Positions 1 through 9,884 of a stretch of DNA of 34,839 nt are shown piece after piece. Under the pieces are notes generated by a model. The model was not told where the DNA came from, did not search any database, and saw only the letters and a list, made by a program, of their open reading frames with translations. The stretch covers positions 65,574-100,412 of the forward strand of contig CAMNTM010000010.1 of NCBI GenBank assembly GCA_946558465.1. Reading direction: 5' to 3'. This stretch comes from an uncultured Lachnospiraceae bacterium. Its GTDB lineage: Bacteria; Bacillota; Clostridia; Lachnospirales; Lachnospiraceae. The translations under genes were made by a program, and so were the position numbers. Every line of letters starts with the position of its first letter. Position 1 is the first letter of the stretch.

Positions 1-508
1 TTACAGACGAATAAAAGAAATCATCCATACACCATAATAATGGATAAACTGAAGAACCAAAACAAAAAACTTCTAACAAAAACCCCCGTACTGAAACAGT
101 ATTCTTATTAACAAAAAAATTTTCTTTAACAATTAGGGGACTGTTTTCAATTCTAAAAAATCTAAAAAGTACTATAAGCACCTGTATAGTTAGAATTGCT
201 GTAAATACTACCACTAGAAAACGAATATATCTCTTTATAATGTATTTAGGCAGCTCAAATTCTTCTTTAAATGAAGAAGCTGCTGCAAAGTAGCCCAAAA
301 GCACTGCAAACATAGAGACTGCCAATTTTCCTGACATCCCACACAACAAAAAACGACTGAAGCCTTCGTGCCAAAATCTGGCTCCCTCCGGATAAAACAC
401 AACAATAAAATGTGTCAAAAACACAAGCGATATGGATAAAAACCGAATAGAGTCTATCCACATTTCCCGTCCATTCCCATTTTCTGCTTTGCCTACTGTC
501 TTTCCCAT
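1..508 (-). CDS. Acyltransferase-3 family membrane protein, 5' part (runs off left edge)
   Basis: The reading frame opens at an ATG at 508 and stays open to the window edge, giving about 169 residues. I translated it by hand: the protein has a [18 protein letters not shown]-type first helix and a later [17 protein letters not shown] segment. This is the usual start of acyltransferase-3 (OafA/WecH-type) proteins: a conserved Arg after an I/L-D-S-I motif, then a His at the end of helix 1. An AAAGGTG Shine-Dalgarno lies about 10 nt upstream. Such proteins O-acylate (often acetylate) sugars at the membrane. Its place at the downstream end of the glycan operon suggests a polymer-modifying role. 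The C-terminal two thirds are outside the window, so completeness cannot be judged. The family is inferred from the N-terminus only. Confidence 0.72.
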   Translation of the reverse strand, partial: MGKTVGKAENGNGREMWIDSIRFLSISLVFLTHFIVVFYPEGARFWHEGFSRFLLCGMSGKLAVSMFAVLLGYFAAASSFKEEFELPKYIIKRYIRFLVVVFTAILTIQVLIVLFRFFRIENSPLIVKENFFVNKNTVSVRGFLLEVFCFGSSVYPLLWCMDDFFYSSV

Positions 509-557
509 AATTAACATACACCTTTATAATTCTATTACTAAATCTTCATTTTGTCAG

Positions 558-1754
558 CTATTTTATTGTTGCTTCTGCAAACTTCATCCCTACAAAGGTC
601 GTTTCGAAAAAATAAAATATATTTGAAATAAGCGAAGCAACAGCAAAACCTTTTAATCCTCCCTGTATAGTAAACACAATTGCAGTTACTAAGAATAATC
701 CGGTATAGCTAATCTGAATTCTAAGCTGCCATTTTGCATCACACTCAGTAAGTACAATGACCAAAAGGAGTGTTGTCAAAAAATATAAAATCTGTGCAGA
801 ATTTACAATAACATTTAGCCGCTTTATTCCGGCATATAAATTGGGATATAAAACTTTAATATATATAGGCGTTATAATAGATGTTACTGCTAAAAAGATA
901 CTCCCTACAGCAATCATAGCCATAATTATTTTACTGAATTCTTTTTTGTTAAGATGATAATTATCTTTTGATATATATCCAATAATAACGCTGCTTAGCG
1001 GCCCTCCAATAATTGCAATTGTTTTTCCGAGAAGAGATAATACGTAATACTGTGAAACAGCTTCATTCCCGACTCCGTATCTTAATACAATTCTGTCCAA
1101 ATTCAACATTAGGTTAGTTAAAAGATATGCCGCAGCTAAAACCAAAGAATTCCTGCCAACATCTTTTCTATAAAAGGTATTTTTCTCTTTTATTCTATAT
1201 ATTTCACCCGTTAAAGCAACATATAGGACTGCTATAGTCTCCCCTATTATAAAGGTCCCAAACCACGAATTTGTAACCATACAGACAAAAGCTCCAAGCA
1301 TATATCCAACAGATAATATAAAATAAAAAACAAACTGCCTTTTATAATTAAGATTCAACCGATACTCGACAGTAGAATAATTTCGAAATACAGAAACTAA
1401 CATGATATACATAAGTGCAACGCTTTTTGTAATTCCACTTCCTTGAAATATGCATAATATCATCACCGCGAGCATAGATACCCCTGCAAAAAAAGATACT
1501 ATTACCATATAATCCCTATTGCTTGTCTTCTCTCTCTCCGGAAAGACTAGTCGAGTATTATTTGCCGCCATACCAAAAGAAGGTGCAAAAATACTGACCA
1601 CCCCAATCCAGAAAAGCATGTCTCCAAAATCACTTCCTCCAACCTGATGATTCACCAGCGGATACACAACAAACTGAAGTACAATATTCATCAGCCCTGT
1701 TGCACCTATACAATATAATAAATCTACAACAATCTTCCTTTTTTCATTTCTCAT
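558..1754 (-). CDS. Flippase-like polysaccharide export membrane protein (second Wzx-like)
   Basis: This 398-residue, strongly hydrophobic protein has about 11 to 12 predicted membrane segments spread along its length, as in the MOP/PST exporter superfamily. It opens with a short basic stretch (RNEKRKIVVD) before helix 1. A LMLNLDRIVLRYGVG segment near the middle resembles the mid-protein motif of oligosaccharide flippases (D..lL...g). Members move undecaprenyl-linked repeats across the membrane. It is shorter than the 498-residue flippase at 6139-7635 and quite different from it, so the locus has two candidates. No strong Shine-Dalgarno is visible at 1754 (AAAGAA only), and a 102-nt gap with no obvious hairpin separates it from the gene upstream. 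An unrelated MOP transporter is the main alternative. Confidence 0.65.
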   Translation of the reverse strand: MRNEKRKIVVDLLYCIGATGLMNIVLQFVVYPLVNHQVGGSDFGDMLFWIGVVSIFAPSFGMAANNTRLVFPEREKTSNRDYMVIVSFFAGVSMLAVMILCIFQGSGITKSVALMYIMLVSVFRNYSTVEYRLNLNYKRQFVFYFILSVGYMLGAFVCMVTNSWFGTFIIGETIAVLYVALTGEIYRIKEKNTFYRKDVGRNSLVLAAAYLLTNLMLNLDRIVLRYGVGNEAVSQYYVLSLLGKTIAIIGGPLSSVIIGYISKDNYHLNKKEFSKIIMAMIAVGSIFLAVTSIITPIYIKVLYPNLYAGIKRLNVIVNSAQILYFLTTLLLVIVLTECDAKWQLRIQISYTGLFLVTAIVFTIQGGLKGFAVASLISNIFYFFETTFVGMKFAEATIK

Positions 1755-1856
1755 ATATATTATTATGTTCTTTCTTAATCCTTCTCATCTAATAACACTA
1801 TAGTTATATTCTATGAAGCATTATTTCAACCACATTTCCCTAATTTTGATATCTCA

Positions 1857-3551
1857 TCATTTTCCTGGTTCATATATACAATACCATTCATTTTCATAAT
1901 ATTTCACATAATTTCCCTCTCGCAACATATTATGAATTATATCAAGCTTTTCCATGCTCATATACTGCCCATTTTGCTCCAGATCTGCTATTAACACCAC
2001 TGGATAGCCTTTTTCCTCTATGGCATTCTCCAACTCCGCCTTAAACGTATGCACAGAATAATTATCCAGATCTATCCAAACCCGTCCAAGAAACGGCGGC
2101 ATATCTGCAATTACATGCCCAATATTAAAACGTCCAAAAGACAATAACTCCTGTCCTTCCAATTCCTTCAGAACCTCATCTAGTTCACTCAGATATTCTG
2201 CACGTTCTCTGGAAGTGCAAATTCCCTTATATTCCTCCGCGCTGACAAAAAACCGAAGTTCCTCATTCGGTGCATCTCTATATACAAATTGAGTTGCATA
2301 CTGTCCCCCTACAACAAATAGTATTGCAGCAACAAATTCTGTACATAATATCAAATTTCTTTTTAAGCAAACATTCTGACAATTGTATACTCCTTCAATG
2401 CAGACACAAAGTGGAAAGATCAAAAAAACAGTTTGATAATACCAGCCGTTGTTTGTTCCAATACACAATACCGCCTCTGCACAAAATGCTATGAAACACA
2501 TTGTACTCATCAAAGCATTTATTTTCTTATAATAAAATATCCCTGCAAACATTACGCCTAAAATACATGGACCTATCATTTGAGGAAACTGCATAAATTC
2601 CAATTTGCATCCAACATAAATACCATACAATATCAAGCCTCCGCTCAACATAAAATATATTATACGTTCTTGCATAGATATACGCTCTTTTTTTCTGATT
2701 ATCAGATTCCACACTACCAAAATAAAAACAAGCAAAATGCCATAACGTATCCAATCCTTGATTCCTTGTTTTGCACTCAGATAAAGCGTCAAAAGCATCT
2801 TTTTTATTCCATGGCTGCTCTGGGCATCCCCAAACGTATTGGCTGTTTTAAAAAAATAAGAAAAAATCTTTTCTTTCCCAAGAATAGAAAAAGCAAGCGC
2901 TCCTCCCGCAATACATCCCCCCAATACACCCAAGCTATATGTTCCGATGCCATACAATCCCTTTCTCCACTCTTTCTTACAAAATGCAAAATACCAGAAA
3001 ATACTTGCGCCTATACAAACTTGCAAAATATTAGGCAAACGAAAAAAGATATTCAAACCGAAAACAAAACCTGCAAATATATAATACCGGGCATTCTCCT
3101 GTTCCAGCCCTTTTATCAAAATACAGATTGCTACTGTCTGTACAAACATAGATGTCGCATTATAATTCATTACATGAACCCATGTCAATGAAAATAAACT
3201 TCCCCCTAATACAGACAGAATCAACAATACTCTAGGCACATACTTCTTCAATTGTTGAAAGACTATAAGACCACTTCCCATATATAGCAGCCAGCTGCTA
3301 AAAGATAACAAAAATACTTGTCCGACATTACTCAAATGATAAATACCTGTCCCCAGCAAATCTGTCAGAAAGGTACCCACATTTACCACTTCCATATTTA
3401 ACACAAAACCATATTTGTATTTAACAAAATAATACGCCGAATCTGTCACATCAATCCCTTTATTTATAAATAAAAAAAACCAAAAAATAGTTATCCCCAA
3501 CAATATCCAAAAACATATCTTCTCAATATCTTTGTAATTTAACTTAATCAT
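1857..3551 (-). CDS. Large multi-pass membrane protein, possible GT-C type glycosyltransferase
   Basis: This 564-residue protein has roughly 10 to 12 hydrophobic segments over residues 1-410, followed by a soluble C-terminal region of about 150 residues. Just after helix 1 there is a short loop with GIDVTDSAYY. An acidic loop in this position followed by aromatic residues is typical of GT-C (PMT/ArnT-like) enzymes, which use polyprenyl-phosphate sugars outside the membrane. An AAGGA Shine-Dalgarno precedes the ATG. I do not recognise a specific family. The architecture (multi-TM plus C-terminal soluble domain) and its place beside the O-acylation genes and a flippase suggest addition of a side sugar or another substituent. 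A scaffold or transport role is also possible. Confidence 0.55.
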   Translation of the reverse strand: MIKLNYKDIEKICFWILLGITIFWFFLFINKGIDVTDSAYYFVKYKYGFVLNMEVVNVGTFLTDLLGTGIYHLSNVGQVFLLSFSSWLLYMGSGLIVFQQLKKYVPRVLLILSVLGGSLFSLTWVHVMNYNATSMFVQTVAICILIKGLEQENARYYIFAGFVFGLNIFFRLPNILQVCIGASIFWYFAFCKKEWRKGLYGIGTYSLGVLGGCIAGGALAFSILGKEKIFSYFFKTANTFGDAQSSHGIKKMLLTLYLSAKQGIKDWIRYGILLVFILVVWNLIIRKKERISMQERIIYFMLSGGLILYGIYVGCKLEFMQFPQMIGPCILGVMFAGIFYYKKINALMSTMCFIAFCAEAVLCIGTNNGWYYQTVFLIFPLCVCIEGVYNCQNVCLKRNLILCTEFVAAILFVVGGQYATQFVYRDAPNEELRFFVSAEEYKGICTSRERAEYLSELDEVLKELEGQELLSFGRFNIGHVIADMPPFLGRVWIDLDNYSVHTFKAELENAIEEKGYPVVLIADLEQNGQYMSMEKLDIIHNMLREGNYVKYYENEWYCIYEPGK

Positions 3552-3618
3552 TTTGTCATCCTTACATTTCTATATATAAATCATCTTGCCACAAAGCAAT
3601 ATTGCCTCTATCGCACTT

Positions 3619-4574
3619 TCATCTATACGACAATATTCCTATATTTCCCAAATCTGTAAACAACTGTTTGGAAAATATATTTGCCCCATCTGTATTTAAA
3701 TGGTCAGCGTCTTTAAAATAATTTAAATTTCCAGAGAATTTTTCTTGACTCGAATAATCTAAATAAACCAGTCCCTGGTAATCTATCAAAACGTCATTAC
3801 AATTTTGATAAAAATCCGCTTTGAATTCTTTCGAAAACAAAGAGAGTAATTCTTCAGTCATAGGTAATGTAACTAAGACCGGTTTATACCCTTCATTATA
3901 ACAATAATCGATTATCTTTTTCAAATAATACATATTTTTTTCTTACACTCTTCACGTTTTTGTCCCTCTGTTGCCATAACTTCATTTAGCCAGCTGTTAT
4001 ATTTATAATCTGCCACAACGTCAATATTGGTTACTTTAGCATGATTGTCACTCTGCTCTATCCAAGAAACATCTTCAAAAATATAGCCCATATTTTTTCC
4101 CGCAGTCAATAATGCTAACTTATTATATAAAATATCCTTCTTTAAATCATAATTCATAATATGTTTTTTATCTAAAATAGAATAATATCTTTCATTATAG
4201 GTTGAAATCTCACTCATATAGATTTCTTCGTAATTATAATACCAATCAAAATAAGAAATTGGAATTATCACAACTGCTCCATCAGCTAAGCAGGAGGCAT
4301 ACGAATCCAAAATATAATAATCATATTCAAAAGGCTGAGAACCCAGTGCAAGATTATATCCTCTCTTATTCGTATTATTTAAATAGATGATCCCTGCCTC
4401 TTCATGTGAATTTCCAAGATTCAAAATCTGAATATCTTGTGGGATATTGCGAAACTTTCCCAAACCATTCAATTGTTTATAATAATTTGTATTTTTATAT
4501 CGATAATTTAAACAGCCAAACGGTAAAATTATCATGAACAAAAACAAACAGCTTTTTAAAAACATCTGTTTCAT
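3619..4574 (-). pseudogene. SGNH-like partner of the MBOAT O-acyltransferase, frameshifted in an A7 tract
   Basis: Two adjoining frames make one protein of about 318 residues if one A is added to the A7 run (T7 on the plus strand at 3935-3941). The first frame starts at 4574, nine codons inside a longer open frame, because GAGGAG sits 10 nt before this ATG. It carries a hydrophobic N-terminus (possibly a lipoprotein or anchor, ending FGC) and LGNSHEEAG, a GxSH-like nucleophile motif with Ser56 and His57. The second frame carries FKDADHLNTDGA near its end, which fits the Asp-x-x-His of SGNH/AlgJ-AlgX-DltD-like proteins. The 3' part has its own ATG at 3933, but that would yield only 104 residues without the nucleophile. 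It sits directly downstream of the MBOAT gene, as such partners normally do. Inactivation, phase variation or a sequencing error are all possible. Confidence 0.7.
3935..3941 (-). other. A7 homopolymer at the frameshift of the SGNH gene
   Basis: Seven consecutive A (minus strand) follow a TGTAAG sequence. With seven, translation stops within five codons. With eight, the two halves of the SGNH-like protein join in frame. Confidence 0.75.
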
Positions 4575-4594
4575 TTGTATAACACTCCTCGTTA

Positions 4595-6077
4595 TCAAAA
4601 CTGAAAATAAATAAACTCTTGAGACGCAAATCCGAACCCCTGTATTAACAATATTCCCAAAATGCTATATACCAATCCCAAATACATAGTCCACCTGAAA
4701 ACCACATGCTGTTTCCCCAATTCATCTAGAATATTGATTCTGCACCTTAAAAAGCTTACTAAACAAAGTCCCTCCATCGCAATACATAAAAACAAAAATT
4801 CTCCTTGTGCTAATCCCAATGTATATAATTCTCCATTCCAGAAAATTTCCACATTAAACTCTGAAAACATCTGCTTTAACACCAAACCTACATCATTCAA
4901 ACTTGCCGCACGAAAGAAAATCCACGCAATATCTACTAATGTAAAAGTTATTATCACCCTAAAAAGCTTATGTGCAAACGTATTCGTATCTATATGCAAT
5001 AATTTAATGACGGATTCCTTAACAGGAGCAAGTACTTCTCCCAAAATCTGATAGACCCCATGAACCCCCCCAGGCCACATATGTCCAATTTGCCCCATGC
5101 CATAAACCACTGACTAAAAATGTAATCATTAGATTCCTATATTTTTTAACTCTGGAACATCTGCTTCCACCAAGTGGAATATACACATAATCTTTTAACC
5201 ATGAACTTAAAGAAATATGCCAGCGTCTCCAAAACTCTTTAATAGATTGTGAAAAGTACGGCTGTCTGAAATTTGTCATAAGGTGGAATCCCATAACTCT
5301 GGCCGCACCAATTGCAATATCCGAATACCCACAAAAGTCACAATAAACTTGTACTGCAAAAAATATTGTTGCTACAACTATCTCAAATCCTGTATATTGT
5401 TCTAAATTATTATATACTTGATTAACAATAATTGCCGTACGGTCTGCTATCACTATCTTCTCAAATAATCCCCAAAGCATCAATAATAATCCACTTTTCA
5501 CTCTTTGATAATCAAAATAATGCTCTTCATAAAATTGAGATATTAAGTTCTCTGAACGTTCTATTGGTCCAGCTACTAACTGTGGAAAAAAGGTAACAAA
5601 CAACGCATATTTTCCCAAATGCCTTTCCACTTTAAAATTTTCTTTTCTATAAACATCAATTGTATAACTCAAAGCCTGAAAAGTATAAAATGATATCCCT
5701 ACCGGAAGCAGAACATCAAAAGAAGGGGTTAACAATTTTAAATTTATCATTCCCAATAAATAATTTATACTATCAATTACAAAATCAAAGTACTTAAAGA
5801 AAAACAAAATTGTTAAATTTGATACAACAGAAAATATTGCAAACATTTTCTTCTTCAACAATTTTTTCTCTTTATCTGCTTTACTTATACCTATACCGCT
5901 CAAATAAGTAATTATAATTGTTGTTAAAATCAGAATCACAAATTTGGGATTCCAGCTCATATAGAAATATAGGCTTGCAGCTAAAAGCCATATCCACCGA
6001 TACTTATGTGTTATTAAAAAATATCCCAAGACCACAATGGGAAAGAAAATCATAAAATGAATCGAATTAAATACCAT
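4595..6077 (-). pseudogene. MBOAT family O-acyltransferase (AlgI/DltB-like), frameshifted in a G7 tract
   Basis: The first 338 or so codons encode a typical MBOAT protein: FFPIVVLGYF helix, VGISFYTFQALSYTIDVYR, FFPQLVAGPIER, CGYSDIAIGAARVMG, FRQPYFSQSIKEFWRRWHIS, and SGLWHG with the catalytic His at residue 327. Right after this, a run of seven G (plus-strand C7 at 5065-5071) shifts the frame, and the original frame ends at 352 residues. Removing one G restores VAWGVHGVYQILGE and a continuous protein of about 493 residues ending at 4595, the normal family length. MBOATs transfer acyl (often acetyl) groups across the membrane to a glycan with an SGNH partner, which is the next gene. A good Shine-Dalgarno (AAGGA) precedes 6077. 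The truncated form keeps the His but loses about 30% of the protein, including several helices. Confidence 0.85.
5065..5071 (-). other. G7 homopolymer at the frameshift of the MBOAT gene
   Basis: A run of seven G on the coding strand lies in the Trp-Gly-Gly codons just after the catalytic-His motif. Six G give the full-length MBOAT protein and seven give the truncated one. Tracts of this kind are classic slipped-strand sites. Confidence 0.75.
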
Positions 6078-6138
6078 ATATTCTTCCTTTTCATATATAC
6101 TTTCTAAATATTCTCAACCCCAAAAAGAAATATCTATC

Positions 6139-7635
6139 TTATTTTTGATTATATCGTATACTTTTAAAAAACTTGCTGCCTTCTATTACCGACAATGCAT
6201 AAGCAAATGATTCATCTTTTTTCATATAAAGTACAAGAAAATAGTAAACGGCACACAGCCCTATAGTACATCCTAAATACAGAAAAAAGCTAATATTAAA
6301 CCTATACTCTACTTGGAACAAATTACGAAAAACATATTCTGCTGGAATAAACAATATACAAAGAGCCAAATATTTCCAATAATGGCCTTTTAACGTCGAA
6401 ATTGAAGAATCTAATTTTGTTTTTATCAAATACTGTTCTATTATTACTATTATGATTTCAATACATGCAGTTGAGATAATGGCTGTTTCTGCCCTTAATA
6501 TACCCAGAAAAGCTAAAACACTTTTTATTACTAAATTTCCAATACCAAAAATCAAATAAAGCTTTGTCAGCCACGCTTCTTTTCCATAAATAAACAGAAC
6601 CTGATTAGCAGAAGTATAATCAATCATCCACACAAGCATCCTAAGTGCAAACAATCCAAAAGTAATACCTGCCCCTAAATATTTGCCTCCTCCATATATA
6701 AACATGATAGACTTGGACAAAACAAAAAAGCCAAAACATACGGGGATAGAAATCATATAAAATAATCCTGACGACTTCCTGAGCAAAAGCCGATAATCTT
6801 CTTTTCTATTTTCTCCCAAATACAAAGACAATCTTGGAATGGTTACTAATACAATTGCATTAATGACATTTGTTAAAATATTAATAATAGCTTGACTAAA
6901 AGTATAATAACTCACAAAAACGCCTTCAGAAAATATTGACAAGAACAACTTATCAAGATACGTATATAACATTCCCGCATTCATAAGCACAAACATAACA
7001 ACGAGCGCTTTCAGTCTCTTTTTCACATCCTCTACACTTACTTTTATAAATTTTACACGAGATTTTATATATATAAAACTAACCAGATAATTCAGCAGCT
7101 GAATACACGATACAATAATTGCATATTTCAGAATATCGCCAGGATGTCTCACAATAAACAAAATTAGAATAATATTAAGTAATCGAATAAGAACTGTCTT
7201 TATAAGAATAAAACTATAATTTTCAAAGGCTTCATTCATATATTCCACCCAAAACATACATGCTAAAATTTGCAATGAAAGCACCACATATATGGGGAGA
7301 ATTTTGGGCTCTATTACATTAAAAACATACATAAAATAAAAAACTAATACTGTAACTGTACTTCCAGCCCCAACACAAAACAGAACAGAAAACATCTTCG
7401 ATATCTTATCTGGATTATTCCTTACCCTGCTTACCTCTCTGATACCATAATTATAAATACCACAACCTGCGAATGGAATAAGAAATGATACTACAGACAA
7501 TGCCTTATTATACTCCCCATACAAATACACATCCAGGGTACGCGCCAAATATGGTCCTGTGATGATAGGAATAATAATATTAAAAATATTGAGCAACATT
7601 TTCCAGACGGTATTCTTTTTAATTGACTTTCCCAT
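6139..7635 (-). CDS. wzx: Oligosaccharide flippase (Wzx/RfbX-like)
   Basis: This 498-residue protein has about 12 to 14 hydrophobic segments. Its start, NTVWKMLLNIFNIIIPIITGPYLARTL, closely matches the opening of Gram-positive repeat-unit flippases (conserved 'iP..t.pyla' with the basic stretch before it), and it has the following GIYNYGIREVSRVR region. Such proteins carry the undecaprenyl-PP-linked repeat from the inner to the outer leaflet for polymerisation. Length and topology are normal for the family. AAGGA lies just upstream of the ATG at 7635, and LicD ends 20 nt before, so the genes are probably co-transcribed. I treat this as the main flippase of the locus. The protein at 558-1754 is a shorter, more divergent second candidate. 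Confidence 0.88.
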   Translation of the reverse strand: MGKSIKKNTVWKMLLNIFNIIIPIITGPYLARTLDVYLYGEYNKALSVVSFLIPFAGCGIYNYGIREVSRVRNNPDKISKMFSVLFCVGAGSTVTVLVFYFMYVFNVIEPKILPIYVVLSLQILACMFWVEYMNEAFENYSFILIKTVLIRLLNIILILFIVRHPGDILKYAIIVSCIQLLNYLVSFIYIKSRVKFIKVSVEDVKKRLKALVVMFVLMNAGMLYTYLDKLFLSIFSEGVFVSYYTFSQAIINILTNVINAIVLVTIPRLSLYLGENRKEDYRLLLRKSSGLFYMISIPVCFGFFVLSKSIMFIYGGGKYLGAGITFGLFALRMLVWMIDYTSANQVLFIYGKEAWLTKLYLIFGIGNLVIKSVLAFLGILRAETAIISTACIEIIIVIIEQYLIKTKLDSSISTLKGHYWKYLALCILFIPAEYVFRNLFQVEYRFNISFFLYLGCTIGLCAVYYFLVLYMKKDESFAYALSVIEGSKFFKSIRYNQK

Positions 7636-7655
7636 TATTTCTTTTCCTTATCTTT

Positions 7656-8465
7656 TCAGTCTTTCAAAAAAAAGGTGTAGCCGTGAGTAAGTTTTCTTTC
7701 TTTCTCTGGAGGAAGCTCCATATAATTTCCATACCACTTTTTTAAACATTCCTCATATTTTTCCGGAGCACAAAACTCAATTCCTTCAAAAGAAATCTCG
7801 GTTCCTTTCGCAAACCATGCTTTTTTTACAATCCATCTTACTTCCGGTCCCCACGGTTCTCCCGCAAACTTTGATTCATCATACTTATATTTCGTCGATA
7901 ATGTTTCTATCTTTTTGCATATTCTTTTTTGGCCATATAAACGTAAAACAGGAATGCAGATTTTTTTTTGCAATGCTTTCGATTTATTAGAACTTCCTGG
8001 ATTTTTATAAACTAACAAACTATTTAATTTTTTGAGCCATAAATGTTTTCTGAGCATTTCTGATAATTCTTCTGATTCCGGTCTTCCGTCAAGCGGAAAA
8101 ATGTCAATGTATACTCCTAAATCATTAATATATTCCTGCCTTACCACATCATGGGTCATTCCCGTATTTGTATTAATAAGCATTGCATATGGTCCAAGAA
8201 AATGTTTACAATTATCCATGTGTACTATCTTAATATACGAGTGATTATCTTCCAACATCAATTTTAAAAAGTTTTCATAATCGTTTCTTGGCATTACTAC
8301 ATCAATGTCATCATCCCAAGGTATATATCCTTTATGACGCACTGCTCCCAGAAGCGTTCCATAGGCCAAGTAATATCTTAAATTATTTTCCATACATTTT
8401 TTCTTGAAATACACTAGCATTTCAATCTGAATTTTTCGTACATCCTCAATCGTCAATATCTTCAT
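7656..8465 (-). CDS. licD: LicD-family phosphotransferase (phosphocholine transfer to glycan)
   Basis: This 269-residue protein matches LicD throughout. RYYLAYGTLLGAVRHKGYIPWD leads into the DDDID metal-binding motif at about residues 51-55 (nucleotidyltransferase-like fold), followed by a GVYIDIFPLDG block. LicD enzymes move phosphocholine (or sometimes another phosphodiester group such as ribitol-, glycerol- or ethanolamine-phosphate) from a CDP-linked donor to a sugar hydroxyl. Because this window also has a choline transporter and LicA/LicC-type enzymes, CDP-choline is the most likely donor. It sits inside the glycan operon about 14 kb downstream of the lic genes, between the polymerase-like gene and the flippase, which suggests decoration of the lipid-linked repeat before export. 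Substrate specificity cannot be read from sequence. Confidence 0.9.
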   Translation of the reverse strand: MKILTIEDVRKIQIEMLVYFKKKCMENNLRYYLAYGTLLGAVRHKGYIPWDDDIDVVMPRNDYENFLKLMLEDNHSYIKIVHMDNCKHFLGPYAMLINTNTGMTHDVVRQEYINDLGVYIDIFPLDGRPESEELSEMLRKHLWLKKLNSLLVYKNPGSSNKSKALQKKICIPVLRLYGQKRICKKIETLSTKYKYDESKFAGEPWGPEVRWIVKKAWFAKGTEISFEGIEFCAPEKYEECLKKWYGNYMELPPEKERKLTHGYTFFLKD

Positions 8466-8492
8466 CCTACCCCACTCTCCACATTATTATAA

Positions 8493-9878
8493 TTAAAAAG
8501 TCCCCTGATTATAAACACGCTTTTTTTTTAATGCTGGTGCTACTACTATCCACACTACTAAATGCATAATTTCCTGATGGGGAGAATAATTTGAACCAAG
8601 CATCATCTGCAGGCCACTGGCAAGCAGAAAAGCTAAAAACATCATACTTTCCAAACTTCCCACCCTTTCCTTAAGCGCCATAATACCCAAAATACACCAT
8701 AATACAAAAAGACTTATTCCCGCAAGCAAACCACCAGAATATGCAAGCTGTAAAAATGAGTTATGTGCATAACACCACTTGGGCTCGCTGTAATATTCTT
8801 TTTTGACCAATCGATTTTCTTTGCGATGTCCGATGATTCCTATATTCTTAATATAATCTTTCCAAATATCTACACGTCCAGAAGTAAAACTGGCCTCTCC
8901 CTTAACTCCTTTTCCCATTCTCGTAAAAATCCGTTCAGACATATCTTCGACATCAACCTCACTGACATCTCCTTTTTTACCATTCCCACCTGGAGTGTAT
9001 AAAGGTGTTGTCACAGTATAGCTATTACCAAATAAGTTTTCTTCTATTTGTAAAACAACATTTGTCCCTTTCGTAAACAAAAAGAAAATCAAAAAATAAA
9101 AAATGCAAGATAAAATTACCATACTGCCTAATTTGAGCACATTATTTTTTACACTCTTTATATTTTTAAATAAATAAAACATATAAACTATAAATATCAA
9201 TACCATACTTAACATCCCGGTTCTGGCAGCCGAATAAAAACACAATATAAGTGATATCACAGAAAATACCATGTATTTAAAACATTTTGTCCCCTCTTTT
9301 TTCTCCAGCAAATATAATTGCGTTATCAATACAATTGACAGAAAATTGCTAAGTGCATTTGGATTGCCAAATATGGAACAATATTGTGCATTAAGAATTG
9401 GAGCTATAAAAAAAGCAACTATCAATACAATACAAAATACCTTTGATATAGCTTCACTTATCTCCATATATAACCTTTCTCTTTCTAAGCTGCTAAACAC
9501 CATAATAACAGTTGGAATAATCACAAAAAATATCACACTGTAGACAATATATCCCGTTGTTTTAGTAATAATACCTGTAACCAAAAATGAACACGCAATA
9601 ATATATACAGGGCATATAAATATTTTATTATATTCCTGTATCTCCAGAGCTTCGGGTATGGCAAAAATCAATACTATTCCAAGCAACATTGTAAAAAGTA
9701 TTATTTTTACCATAAAGCTTAAGACAAATAAATAAGAGATAAGAATTTGTATCAAAAACAATAATACTAAAATAGTTTTAAAAAGTTTTTTTCGTTTCTG
9801 CTCCGAAATCACCCTATTTCTTATTCCAATGACAAAATTTAAAATTTTTGATGTTATTTCTTGTTGAAGTATAATCAT
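8493..9878 (-). CDS. O-antigen ligase/polymerase family membrane protein
   Basis: This 461-residue protein has about 10 to 11 membrane segments and one large external loop (residues ~285-375). The loop includes SFTSGRVDIWKDYIKNIGIIGHR and a YAHNSFLQLAYSGGL motif. The combination of 'R...W......i...p..G.G' and 'HN..L' marks the Wzy_C/WaaL-type O-antigen ligase domain family, which includes both polymerases and ligases. GAGGAG lies 9 nt before the ATG at 9878, and the stop of the upstream gene is 6 nt away. A second, unrelated polymerase-like protein is the neighbour at 9885-11378, so one of the two probably polymerises repeats while the other may polymerise a second glycan or transfer it to an acceptor. 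Which is which cannot be decided here. Confidence 0.78.
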   Translation of the reverse strand: MIILQQEITSKILNFVIGIRNRVISEQKRKKLFKTILVLLFLIQILISYLFVLSFMVKIILFTMLLGIVLIFAIPEALEIQEYNKIFICPVYIIACSFLVTGIITKTTGYIVYSVIFFVIIPTVIMVFSSLERERLYMEISEAISKVFCIVLIVAFFIAPILNAQYCSIFGNPNALSNFLSIVLITQLYLLEKKEGTKCFKYMVFSVISLILCFYSAARTGMLSMVLIFIVYMFYLFKNIKSVKNNVLKLGSMVILSCIFYFLIFFLFTKGTNVVLQIEENLFGNSYTVTTPLYTPGGNGKKGDVSEVDVEDMSERIFTRMGKGVKGEASFTSGRVDIWKDYIKNIGIIGHRKENRLVKKEYYSEPKWCYAHNSFLQLAYSGGLLAGISLFVLWCILGIMALKERVGSLESMMFLAFLLASGLQMMLGSNYSPHQEIMHLVVWIVVAPALKKKRVYNQGTF

Positions 9879-9884
9879 ACTAAT

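Noticed and set aside
267-521. An 84-codon minus-strand frame
   Set aside because: It is a shifted reading of the acyltransferase-3 gene, whose true frame runs from 508 to the left edge with clear family motifs.
2580-3191. A 203-codon plus-strand open frame
   Set aside because: It is antisense to the 564-residue membrane protein. Its basic, low-complexity composition is what the complement of AT-rich hydrophobic codons gives.
4595-5110. A separate 171-codon gene
   Set aside because: It is the 3' part of the MBOAT gene displaced by the G7 tract, with no start signal of its own and an exact continuation of the family sequence.
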